Assembly: GCA_021162505.1 (NCBI GenBank)
Contig: JAGGYO010000117.1
Location: 1-13,237 of the forward strand
DNA: 13,237 nt
Reading direction: 5' to 3'
Source: a bacterium
GTDB lineage: Bacteria > AUK180
A model generated the notes under the pieces. That model was given only the letters and a program-made list of their open reading frames with translations, ran no database searches and had not been told where the DNA came from. The number at the start of each line of letters is the position of its first letter. The stretch's first letter is position 1. The translations under genes were made by a program, and so were the position numbers. Shown piece by piece: positions 1-7,849 of this stretch.

Positions 1-182
1 GCATCTCCATTCGGATCATCACACGACCATTTAAGAGAAAGATTATCCTTTGAGATTCCTGTAGCATTATTACTCGGGGAGATTAAGGTAGGAACTGCCG
101 GAGGGCTATTTTTGCTACATCCGATAAAACCAATAAGAAATACAACAATTACTAATGCTGCGATTATTTGAAATTTTCTCAT
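1..182 (-). CDS. Secreted lipoprotein, N-terminal part (runs off the left edge)
   Basis: Reading leftward from an ATG at 182-180, the first 60 codons begin MRKFQIIAALVIVVFLIG and continue to a lipobox ending FIGC, followed by SKNSPP. The positive N-terminus, the hydrophobic stretch of about 16 residues and the cysteine right after it form a signal-peptidase-II lipoprotein signal, so the mature protein is probably lipid-anchored outside the cytoplasmic membrane. After the cysteine comes a Ser/Pro-rich linker, then residues such as PTLISPSNNATGIS and LSLKWSC. This looks like the start of a fibronectin-III or Ig-like beta-sandwich repeat as found in surface lipoproteins. A perfect AGGAGG lies 6 bases upstream of the ATG (complement of 189-194). 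The C-terminal part is outside the window, so the function cannot be named. The signal and start are well supported; the fold is inference. Confidence 0.8.
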   Translation of the reverse strand, partial: MRKFQIIAALVIVVFLIGFIGCSKNSPPAVPTLISPSNNATGISKDNLSLKWSCDDPNGD

Positions 183-208
183 AGAAAACCTCCTTTGCAA
201 AATACATC

Positions 209-241
209 TAAGTTTGACCTTTCGTAACTGATCAAACCTTA
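209..241. promoter_or_regulatory. Imperfect inverted repeat upstream of the lipoprotein gene
   Basis: TAAGTTTGA (209-217) faces TCAAACCTTA (232-241) across 14 bases; the arms match except for one extra base. It sits in the 111-bp gap between the lipoprotein start and the 3' end of the regulator gene, in the lipoprotein's leader or promoter region. It could be an operator or an mRNA leader hairpin. No convincing -35/-10 pair was found around it, and there is no U-tract that would make it a terminator for the regulator. Confidence 0.3.
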
Positions 242-293
242 AAAATATTTTAAATTATTAAATGTGAAAAAGGTGTGAAATTTCCCCGAATCT

Positions 294-3191
294 TTACAGT
301 TCCATATTTTTGAGTTTTTTTTCTATATCAATTTCATTAATATGAAATTTATTTATGTTCCTGTTTTCTTTCAATTTTTCGCATATAACTATAAATTTGT
401 TGTTAATATCTTCTCTATATTCTTGAACCTTATCTACGACATATTGAAAATTGTTTAAAAGTTTTCCGGAATAGAGATTATAAGCCCTAACAAGATATTC
501 TACATTATTATTGTCTATTCCATTATCAGCATAATCAGTGAATTCAATGAGATCTACGGTATAATCGCCATCAAAATCGAGAATGTATCCTCCATCTTTA
601 GAAATTATTGCTTTAATATATTTATTACCTAAAATCTTGTTTAATCTTGATACAGTCTTTCTCAAATTATCCTTAGCTTTCTTAAGTCCACCATTCCCTT
701 CATAATCCGGATATAACCACTCTATAATTCTATCTCTATTCAACATTTTTTTGTAATTCATCAATAAAATAACTAACAATTCAACCGGTTTTTTCTCCGT
801 CAAAACTCTAATTTTTCCTGTTAATATCATTCTTGCGTTTCCAAGAAGCTCAATTCTATTAAACTCATTTATCTCTTTTAATTTTTGCTTTACAATATCA
901 GCATCTATTTTTTCATTATACAAGGCATATAATAAATCCACATTATCTTTTAAGAATGAATCACTACTCCAAAAATTATTTTTCATCATTAGAGTAGATA
1001 TATTTTTCAAACTCTTTTTATTTCCATCAATTCTATATAATATACCATAATATTTTATCAAACTTCTTGTCTTTCCCAGGGACTCACTCTTTTTAATCAA
1101 ATTTATTACTTCATTTTTTGCTTTCTCCAATTTTCCATCTTCCATTAAAGCATATATTTTTGTTAATATAATTTCATCCTCATTCAATGGGTAATATTGT
1201 TGGCTTTCTAATGCACTATCAGCCAATCTCAATGCCGTGGAATAATTCCCTCTTCTGAAATATAACCTCGCATTTAAATAATTAATTATACCAACCCCAC
1301 ATGAACCTTCGGAAGAATAGTTGTTTGATAGGTTATTCACAATCTCTTCCATTGATTTAATATCTCTCTCATTATCATACATTTTGAAAAGAATTAAATA
1401 GAGAAATATTTTCCAGTCTTTAATATTAAAATAATCTGCAATTTCCATGGCACGATTTACATATATTTTAACCTTATTGTAATCTTTTTTGAACAAATAA
1501 TATTCCGCACTTTGTTTATACAAATAGTATTGAGCATTTAACAAGTTTCTCTCTTTTGCGTAGTTAGCACCCTCCATTATAAGGGGAAATGCCCCTTCAT
1601 AATCTTCTGCCACATTAATCAGATATTCTATATTCCCCAAAATTGCATTCAAAACGGCAAATATTCCGTCATACTTTTTCCCCCATTCCTTTGCTATATT
1701 CCATAATTTATTCGCCCTCTCTATGTCTCCCGTCGCGGCAAGCATTTGTGCATAACTTCCTATTCCTACTGCAACAATTCCTCTGTTATGTTCTGCTTTT
1801 GTTAAAAATTCCCCGTATTTTTTAACTGTTTCAATATCTTGATTCTCAAAAGCAAAACCTACAATCATTGTATATGCCATCTCTTTCCAATCTTCATTAA
1901 AATTGTCTAAATAGTCTATCAAGTTTGAAATTATCTTATTCTTTGTTTCAGGAGTAAATTGAATTTCATTCATCTCTTGAGCATACATATAAGAAAAGAA
2001 TAAATACAAATGCGGAAACCTCTCTATTTTTTCAAGGGCTTCGTTTTTATCCAGCGTTCCGGAATCAATTAAAAAAACGTTACTGAATATTTCTCTATAT
2101 AATTTTGAGAATTTTAAATTTGATATTTCATTTTCCAATGTTCTATAATCTCTTAGCATATATAGCAAAATGTACTTTATTTCTTTTTTTCTTGTTTTTT
2201 TTAATAGATCTTTAAAAAAACCGTTCCTTTTGTCAATATCAATTTCGACTGATTTTCTCTTTAAAAAGTTGTTGAAATTTATATGATATTGAAAAGTATC
2301 CCTAAAAACAACTATAGGAACCCCCTTTCTTCTCAATTTGTCTATGGATGGAAAATCTTTGATTTTGTTTACCAGCATGGGAAAAGCGGCATCAGGAATA
2401 AGAGAAGACAATATCATCAATTCTTTCTCATTATCTTTAAACTGTGACAGAATCCCATCAAACAATAATTCCATTTTCTTCCCGGCGAGAAATTTATTGT
2501 TTTTATTCCCTTTGCAACTATATATCATTAATTTCGACGAAAAAGGATATCCTCTCGATTGCCAATGAATTAATTTTGCATATTTCAATGGTAGTTTCAT
2601 TATTTTTAATATCTTTTTTATATCATTGATAGTGAAATTTAAATCTTCTTCGGTTAAAACCAAACTTTTAGGGTTGTACAATATCTCTTTTACATTAGTA
2701 ACCTGAGAAGGTCTTTTCGATATGATGTATCTCACTTGAGGGGTATTTTGTATAATATAATAAAGTTTTATTTCACTGTTTGGGCCTAAGTTGTGTACAT
2801 TATCAAAGAAAATTATACCATTAGATAATCTTTCATTCAAAACTCGAATTATGTAATCCGAATAATTTTCTTTCGGTTTCTTTTTTAAATTGAATCTTGA
2901 TTTTAATATACTATATAAATTATTTAAAAATCCATCCGTATCTATATCACCAGTATCAATATTGTACCAGATATTTTCCTCGTTTTTGACAGATTTTGCA
3001 TATAAGACTTTTAATAGTGATGTTTTTCCGAATCCTGCTCCGCCTACAATATATATAATCCCGGGCTTTTTTCGTAATAACTTATTCTGAACTCTCTCAG
3101 GGATTATTAAATCTCTTTCTATAAATGGAACCGTAGTTTTATGATTTACATCCATTAAAGTTATTATATAGAATAAAAGATAAACCGTCAA
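294..3191 (-). CDS. STAND-type transcriptional regulator: P-loop ATPase, TPR-like repeats, C-terminal winged helix with BTAD-like tail
   Basis: This 965-codon protein is laid out like MalT/SARP-type signal-responsive ATPase regulators. Residues 50-58 are a Walker A loop (GGAGFGKTS) and 126-131 a Walker B strand (IIFFDN); the preceding text PFIERDLIIPERV is the usual N-terminal lead-in of this class. Residues from about 380 to 790 are all-helical and rich in A/Y/L repeats, fitting a TPR-like ligand- or partner-binding superhelix. Residues from about 792 to 878 form an OmpR/SARP-like winged helix (KKPVELLVILLM, LNRDRIIEWLYPDYE, LRKTVSRLNKIL, DGGYILDF). A shortened BTAD-like segment follows (VDLIEFTDYAD, RAYNLYSGKLL). 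Known biology of the class: ATP-dependent oligomerisation activates transcription. The target is unknown; the divergent defence operon is the obvious candidate. The start is uncertain. The TTG at 3191 follows an AGGAGG by a long 16 bases, while the ATG at 3155 (codon 13) has no visible ribosome site. Confidence 0.8.
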   Translation of the reverse strand: MTVYLLFYIITLMDVNHKTTVPFIERDLIIPERVQNKLLRKKPGIIYIVGGAGFGKTSLLKVLYAKSVKNEENIWYNIDTGDIDTDGFLNNLYSILKSRFNLKKKPKENYSDYIIRVLNERLSNGIIFFDNVHNLGPNSEIKLYYIIQNTPQVRYIISKRPSQVTNVKEILYNPKSLVLTEEDLNFTINDIKKILKIMKLPLKYAKLIHWQSRGYPFSSKLMIYSCKGNKNNKFLAGKKMELLFDGILSQFKDNEKELMILSSLIPDAAFPMLVNKIKDFPSIDKLRRKGVPIVVFRDTFQYHINFNNFLKRKSVEIDIDKRNGFFKDLLKKTRKKEIKYILLYMLRDYRTLENEISNLKFSKLYREIFSNVFLIDSGTLDKNEALEKIERFPHLYLFFSYMYAQEMNEIQFTPETKNKIISNLIDYLDNFNEDWKEMAYTMIVGFAFENQDIETVKKYGEFLTKAEHNRGIVAVGIGSYAQMLAATGDIERANKLWNIAKEWGKKYDGIFAVLNAILGNIEYLINVAEDYEGAFPLIMEGANYAKERNLLNAQYYLYKQSAEYYLFKKDYNKVKIYVNRAMEIADYFNIKDWKIFLYLILFKMYDNERDIKSMEEIVNNLSNNYSSEGSCGVGIINYLNARLYFRRGNYSTALRLADSALESQQYYPLNEDEIILTKIYALMEDGKLEKAKNEVINLIKKSESLGKTRSLIKYYGILYRIDGNKKSLKNISTLMMKNNFWSSDSFLKDNVDLLYALYNEKIDADIVKQKLKEINEFNRIELLGNARMILTGKIRVLTEKKPVELLVILLMNYKKMLNRDRIIEWLYPDYEGNGGLKKAKDNLRKTVSRLNKILGNKYIKAIISKDGGYILDFDGDYTVDLIEFTDYADNGIDNNNVEYLVRAYNLYSGKLLNNFQYVVDKVQEYREDINNKFIVICEKLKENRNINKFHINEIDIEKKLKNMEL

Positions 3192-3207
3192 TAATTTTTT
3201 CCCTATT

Positions 3208-3213
3208 CCTCCT
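3208..3213 (-). promoter_or_regulatory. Shine-Dalgarno-like AGGAGG upstream of the regulator, unusually distant
   Basis: The minus strand reads AGGAGGAATAGGGA before the TTG start. The strong AGGAGG lies 16 bases from the TTG and a weaker GGGA lies about 9 bases from it. No better in-frame start codon lies between them, and an in-frame TAA lies just upstream of the AGGAGG. The gene therefore starts at the TTG with weak spacing, or at the internal ATG of codon 13. Confidence 0.45.
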
Positions 3214-3233
3214 AGTTAAGAACAAAATAAAAA

Positions 3234-3262
3234 TTGACGCTTTTAAGTTTATTTGTTAGTAT
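3234..3262 (+). promoter_or_regulatory. Sigma-70-like promoter for the helicase operon
   Basis: TTGACG (3234-3239) and TAGTAT (3257-3262) are separated by exactly 17 bases. They match the consensus -35 and -10 at five and four positions respectively. Predicted transcription would begin near 3269, giving a leader of roughly 70 bases before the helicase ATG. It lies inside the divergent intergenic region, so a regulator bound here could also affect the minus-strand regulator gene. Confidence 0.5.
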
Positions 3263-3264
3263 TT

Positions 3265-3279
3265 AATTGTGTTACAATT
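3265..3279. promoter_or_regulatory. Palindrome in the divergent intergenic region, candidate operator
   Basis: AATTGT-GTT-ACAATT is a perfect 6+3+6 inverted repeat placed immediately downstream of the predicted -10 box, over the expected transcription start. Such a position is typical of an operator that controls initiation. Which protein binds is unknown; the adjacent STAND regulator is a candidate, although activators of that class usually bind upstream of -35, often at direct repeats. Confidence 0.35.
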
Positions 3280-3318
3280 TGTTTATCATAGGTATATTGA
3301 TTGAATCTATAATCCTTG

Positions 3319-3325
3319 AAAGGAG
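3319..3325 (+). promoter_or_regulatory. Ribosome binding site deciding the helicase start
   Basis: AAAGGAG lies 11 bases before the ATG at 3337. A longer reading from the TTG at 3316 would place this site inside the coding sequence and leave that TTG without a ribosome site, so the ATG is preferred. Confidence 0.7.
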
Positions 3326-3336
3326 TAATTATAAGT

Positions 3337-6300
3337 ATGAATGGAAATATTAAATATAATGATTTAACATTTTTTACTAATGAAAACGGAAATACATTGT
3401 TAGAAAGATTCAAAACTATATTGAAAACAGTGCGTTTTTTTGATGTTATAGTTGGATATTTTAGAATAAGTGGTTTTCATCAACTGTATAACTCATTTGA
3501 AAAGATAGAAAATATTAGAATACTCGTCGGGCTAAATACGGATCAAAAAACGCTTGATATAATAGAAACAAGTAGGGCTCAAAACGAACTTGGTTTCAAA
3601 ACACATGTTGAGACAAAAAGAATAATTGAAAATCAAATTATCAAAGAGCTGGAAAAAAGCGAAGATACTCTGGAAGTGGAAGAAGGAGTATTAAAATTCA
3701 TAGAATGGCTAAAGTCCGGAAAAATTGAAATTAAAGCTCACCCAAGCAATAAAATACATGCTAAGGTTTATATCAGCAGATATTTTGACGATGACCGTGA
3801 CTTTGGAAATGTAATAACGGGTTCAAGCAACTTTTCAGAATCAGGTTTATCCGCTAACTACGAGTTTAATGTACAACTAAAAAATAGCACGGATGTTCAA
3901 TACGCATTAGACAAGTTCGAAAGACTCTGGTCAGAAGCAGTGGATATTAATGAACTCTATGTACAAACTGTAACGACAAAAACACATCTGAATGAAAACA
4001 TTACACCTTATGAATTATATCTGAAATTATTGTATGAATATTTTAAAGTAGATTTAAGTTTAAACACTGACCTGTTCTATCAAAATTTACCTGATAATTT
4101 TATGCGGCTTAAATATCAGGAACAAGCGGTAATAAATGCTAAGAGAATATTGGAAGAGTATGGTGGAGTTTTTCTCGCTGATGTTGTAGGGCTTGGGAAA
4201 ACGTATATGGCGGCAATGTTAGTGAACCAGCTTCCAGGTAGGAATCTCGTAATAGCATCCCCATCCCTCTTAAACAAAGATAATCCCGGCTCCTGGCTTA
4301 ATGTATTTTCTGATTTCAAAGTCGCTGCTGATTTTGAATCGGTTGGAAATTTAGATAAAATTATTGAACGGGGAACTGAACGATATGAAAATGTAATAAT
4401 TGATGAAGCTCATAAGTTTAGGAATGAAAATACTATTAGCTATGAAGAACTTGCCACAATTTGTCGCGGAAAACGAGTAATATTAGTCACGGCAACACCA
4501 TTAAACAATTCGCCCCTGGATATTCTCTCGCAGATAAAACTATTTCAAAAAGCAAAGAACAGCACAATTCCGGGTGTTAAAAATCTCGATAAATTTTTTA
4601 GGGGACTGCAAAATAGACTTAAAAATCTGGACAGAAAAGAAAATTATGAAGAATATATGGAAACAGTTAAGGATAATGCTGTTCAAATAAGAGATAAAGT
4701 ATTAAAGTACTTAATGGTTCGCAGGACAAGATCCGAAATTGAGAAGTATTTTAAAAAAGATTTAAAGAATCAAGGGTTAAGATTTCCGGAGATTTCCGCT
4801 CCGGAACCTATATACTATAAATTTGATGAAGAATTAAATAATATCTTTAATGAGACAATCAAAAAAATAACCGATACTACGGAATTTAAGTATGCACGTT
4901 ATGCCCCGTTACTCTATTTAAAGAAAAGTTTAACAGTGAAGGAAAGAACATCACAGCGGAACATGAAAGGATTTATGAAGGGATTACTGGTCAAGAGGCT
5001 TGAGAGTAGTTTTTATGCATTCACTAAAACTCTTCATAGGTTCATTATCTCTTATGAAAAATTTCTAAAAGCATACAGGAAAGGCAATGTTTATGTCAGC
5101 AAAAAATATTGGCAAAAAATAATGGACTACTATTTTGATGATAATTTTGATGCAATTCAGAAATTGATTGATGATGAAAAAGCCGAAGAGTACAAGAGCA
5201 CAGATTTTACCGACGAACTTGAAAAGGATATAATGAAAGATTTGGAGACATTGAAGAAAGTTCAAGAACTCTGGAAAAACATCAATTACGACCCAAAATT
5301 AGAAACTTTTTTAGAAAAAATAGAATCTGACAATATTCTCAAAAAAAACAAGTTTATCATCTTTACGGAATCAAAAGAAACGGCTGAATACCTAAAAACG
5401 AAACTTCAAGATAAATTAAAGGAAAATGTTCTTCTTTATCATGGCAGTTCATCTAATGCCGATTTGAAAAAAGTTATTTCTAATTTTGATGCAAATGCAA
5501 GACAAAAAGAGGATAAATATAGAATTTTAATCACTACTGAAGTTCTATCAGAAGGCGTGAATTTACACAAGTCTAATGTCGTAATAAATTATGATATTCC
5601 ATGGAATCCAACACGGATGATCCAGCGAGTAGGAAGAGTTAATAGAGTAGACACACGTTTTAACAAAATCTTTACTTACAATTTTTTCCCAACTGAGGAA
5701 TCCAACGATATCATAAAACTAAAAGAAGCCGCTATTGCAAAAATCAACTATTTTATAGAAATGTTAGGAAATGATGCAAAACTCTTAACTGATGGCGAAG
5801 AAATAAAATCATTTGAATTGTTTAACAAATTGACCTCAAAGGAATTTATTGTAGGGGAGGAAGAAGAGAGTGAATTGCAATATCTTAAAGTAATTGAAAA
5901 TGTTCGTGACAACAACAAAGAACTTTTTGCAAAAATTAAATCCTTACCGCTAAAAGCGAGAGTTGCTCGAAAAATTCCTCCGGAATACCAAAACTATCAA
6001 AACTCGGTCATTACATACTTTAGAAAAGGAAAACTCGAAAAATTCTACTTTTCAAATAAAAACGAAAGTATGGAATTAGATTTTTTAACAGCGGTAAAAC
6101 TCTTCGAATCAACTAAAAAAGAAAAATCACAAAAACTGCCTGCTGAATTTTATGAACTTCTTGGACGCAATAAATCTAAAATTGATTCTGATTTAATTGA
6201 ATATGAAGTTGAACCTCAGGCAACAAGAAGAGGTGGCAGTGACAATGCAACTAAAATATTAAAAATACTAAAATCAAAGGAAATGAGAATGTATGACGGT

Positions 6301-6540
6301 TTTACCGACTTTGATGAAGGATATATAGAAAGAGTCAGAAAATTGATTGAAGAAGGAGCGATGCCAAAGAAAACTGCAAAAACTATTTTCAGTAAGATAA
6401 AGGGACAAACTTCCCCAATTGACATACTGAACATTATAAAAGGAAATTTACCCAATCAATTATTTAATTCAACCCAAACGGCAAAAGATATCTCAATGAG
6501 AAGTGAAAAAGCAATAATTTTGTCGGAATATTTACTATGA
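3337..6540 (+). CDS. PLD-nuclease/SNF2-like helicase fusion of a phage-defence-type operon
   Basis: The protein (1067 aa from the ATG) has an N-terminal phospholipase-D-like domain (about 1-220). Its signature is IHAKVYI with H141 and K143, followed by a GSSNFSESGL loop and NYEFNV. There is one HxK motif, so an active site would need a dimer. The usual aspartate four residues after the lysine is not present, as in some helicase-linked PLDs. The SF2 motor follows: motif I GLGKT (285-289), motif II DEAH (356-359), motif III VTATPLNN, then a C-lobe with ITTEVLSEGVNLH, NYDIPWNPTRM and motif VI QRVGRVNR (763-770). A helical insertion separates the lobes, and the last 200 or so residues are unassigned. 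The expected role is ATP-driven DNA translocation coupled to cleavage, in the cytoplasm, together with the downstream ATPase and methylase. Related architectures occur in DISARM and HMA-like loci. Motif assignments are firm; the system role is inference. Confidence 0.9.
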   Translation: MNGNIKYNDLTFFTNENGNTLLERFKTILKTVRFFDVIVGYFRISGFHQLYNSFEKIENIRILVGLNTDQKTLDIIETSRAQNELGFKTHVETKRIIENQIIKELEKSEDTLEVEEGVLKFIEWLKSGKIEIKAHPSNKIHAKVYISRYFDDDRDFGNVITGSSNFSESGLSANYEFNVQLKNSTDVQYALDKFERLWSEAVDINELYVQTVTTKTHLNENITPYELYLKLLYEYFKVDLSLNTDLFYQNLPDNFMRLKYQEQAVINAKRILEEYGGVFLADVVGLGKTYMAAMLVNQLPGRNLVIASPSLLNKDNPGSWLNVFSDFKVAADFESVGNLDKIIERGTERYENVIIDEAHKFRNENTISYEELATICRGKRVILVTATPLNNSPLDILSQIKLFQKAKNSTIPGVKNLDKFFRGLQNRLKNLDRKENYEEYMETVKDNAVQIRDKVLKYLMVRRTRSEIEKYFKKDLKNQGLRFPEISAPEPIYYKFDEELNNIFNETIKKITDTTEFKYARYAPLLYLKKSLTVKERTSQRNMKGFMKGLLVKRLESSFYAFTKTLHRFIISYEKFLKAYRKGNVYVSKKYWQKIMDYYFDDNFDAIQKLIDDEKAEEYKSTDFTDELEKDIMKDLETLKKVQELWKNINYDPKLETFLEKIESDNILKKNKFIIFTESKETAEYLKTKLQDKLKENVLLYHGSSSNADLKKVISNFDANARQKEDKYRILITTEVLSEGVNLHKSNVVINYDIPWNPTRMIQRVGRVNRVDTRFNKIFTYNFFPTEESNDIIKLKEAAIAKINYFIEMLGNDAKLLTDGEEIKSFELFNKLTSKEFIVGEEEESELQYLKVIENVRDNNKELFAKIKSLPLKARVARKIPPEYQNYQNSVITYFRKGKLEKFYFSNKNESMELDFLTAVKLFESTKKEKSQKLPAEFYELLGRNKSKIDSDLIEYEVEPQATRRGGSDNATKILKILKSKEMRMYDGFTDFDEGYIERVRKLIEEGAMPKKTAKTIFSKIKGQTSPIDILNIIKGNLPNQLFNSTQTAKDISMRSEKAIILSEYLL

Positions 6541-7841
6541 AAGAAAATAGTAGAATAGAATTTAAGCAAGAACTAACCGTTGCTTTGGAAAAAGAGGTTG
6601 TCGCGTTTTTAAATTACAAATATGGTGGCATCATATACATTGGTATAGATAAAAACGGACATATTGTTGGTATAGAAAATCCCGATAAATTGCAGTTAAA
6701 AATCAAAGACCGTTTGAAAAACAATATTCTACCGTCTTGTATGGGCTTATTTGACGTGGTGGTAGAAGAAAAAGAAAACAAGGAAATTATAAAAATCATT
6801 GTAGCAAGCGGCTCGGAAAAACCCTATTACATTGCCAAGAAGGGAATGAGCGAAAAGGGTTGTTTTATTCGTGTCGGCTCCGCTGCGGAGCCAATGCCGG
6901 TACGGATGATAGAAAATTTATTTGCTAAACGAACGCGCAATTCAATTGGAAAAATCGTTTCACCACGGCAGGATTTAACTTTTGCTCAACTAAAGATATA
7001 TTACGAAGCAAAAGGATTGGTTCTTAATGATAATTTTGCCCAAAATCTGGAACTGCTCACCGAGGACGGAAAATATAATTATGTGGCTTATCTGTTGGCT
7101 GATAAAAACGGAATGTCTATTAAACTGGCAAAATATTCAAGCATTGACCGTGTTGATTTAATTGAAAATAATGAGTATGGATATTGTTCTCTTATAAAAG
7201 CAGCGAACGCTGTTTTGGATAAACTGGAAATAGAAAACAAAACATTTGCAAAAATCACACCAAAAGAAAGAATAGAAAAACGCTTATGGAATTCTATTGC
7301 TATCCGGGAAGCGGTAATAAATGCTATTGTTCATAATGATTATACTCGCGAAATCCCACCTAAATTTGAGATTTTTCCTGACCGTTTGGAAATTACCTCT
7401 TATGGTGAATTATTTGAGGGAATGAGTAAGAAGGATTTTTTTTCTGGGCTTTCATTGCCCAAAAACAAAGAGTTAATGCGTATTTTTAGAGATTTGGATA
7501 TAGTGGAACAACTGGGGTCGGGAGTACCACGAATTTTAAAAGCATATTCAAAAGATTGTTTTGTGTTTGGCGATAGCTTTATTAGAATGATATTTAGATT
7601 TGAAAGTTCACAGAAAAGTTCACAGAAAAGTTCACAGAAAAGTTCACAGAAAAGTTCACAGAAAATATTAGACCTAATAATAGAAAATAAAGAAATAACA
7701 ACAGAAGAATTAGCACAAATACTTGGCGTTACCAGAAGGGCTGTTGCCAAACAAATTGCCAAACTAAAAGAACAAGGAAAATTAAAGCGAGTCGGTCCCG
7801 ATAAAGGTGGACACTGGGAAATTACGGATACCAAAAAATAG
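6537..7841 (+). CDS. AlbA_2 / GHKL-like ATP-binding protein with C-terminal winged helix
   Basis: This is a 434-aa protein of the class often mislabelled RecG-like. Residues 1 to about 120 are an AlbA_2 (Schlafen-type) domain: ENSRIEFKQEL, NYKYGGIIYIGIDKNGHIVG, and CFIRVGSAAEPM. Residues from about 240 to 350 are the paired ATPase-like module. They include the N-box EAVINAIVHNDY (N262), PDRLEITSYGEL and the glycine loop EQLGSGVPRIL. A linker of five SSQK repeats (357-376) leads to a winged helix (ILDLIIENKEITTEELAQIL, then RRAVAKQIAKL). The ATG shares ATGA with the helicase stop (4-bp overlap), so the genes are translationally coupled. AlbA_2 proteins are common in transcription control and in defence loci; here it is probably the ATPase or regulatory subunit between helicase and methylase. 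The exact activity is not known. Confidence 0.88.
   Translation: MKENSRIEFKQELTVALEKEVVAFLNYKYGGIIYIGIDKNGHIVGIENPDKLQLKIKDRLKNNILPSCMGLFDVVVEEKENKEIIKIIVASGSEKPYYIAKKGMSEKGCFIRVGSAAEPMPVRMIENLFAKRTRNSIGKIVSPRQDLTFAQLKIYYEAKGLVLNDNFAQNLELLTEDGKYNYVAYLLADKNGMSIKLAKYSSIDRVDLIENNEYGYCSLIKAANAVLDKLEIENKTFAKITPKERIEKRLWNSIAIREAVINAIVHNDYTREIPPKFEIFPDRLEITSYGELFEGMSKKDFFSGLSLPKNKELMRIFRDLDIVEQLGSGVPRILKAYSKDCFVFGDSFIRMIFRFESSQKSSQKSSQKSSQKSSQKILDLIIENKEITTEELAQILGVTRRAVAKQIAKLKEQGKLKRVGPDKGGHWEITDTKK
7605..7664 (+). repeat. Five perfect 12-bp tandem repeats encoding an SSQK linker
   Basis: AGTTCACAGAAA occurs five times with no mismatch and encodes Ser-Ser-Gln-Lys five times (residues 357-376). 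It joins the ATPase module to the winged helix. From memory, similar short polar repeats (TTQK, SSEK types) sit at this place in many relatives. Because the unit is four codons, gain or loss of a copy would change linker length without shifting frame. Confidence 0.95.
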
Positions 7842-7849
7842 GATAGATT

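Noticed and set aside
3308..3313. TATAAT as -10 box of the helicase promoter
   Set aside because: Transcription would start at about 3320, inside or past the ribosome binding site, and no -35 is found 17 bases upstream.
3337..6540. Type I restriction HsdR or DISARM DrmD as the identity of the helicase
   Set aside because: The nuclease part is an N-terminal PLD fold rather than an HsdR PD-(D/E)xK domain, no HsdS gene is present, and the DUF1998 protein that marks DISARM is absent.
7400..7834. Minus-strand 144-codon reading frame
   Set aside because: It is antisense to the AlbA_2 protein gene, its repeated FCEL text is the shadow of the SSQK repeats, and no ribosome site precedes it.
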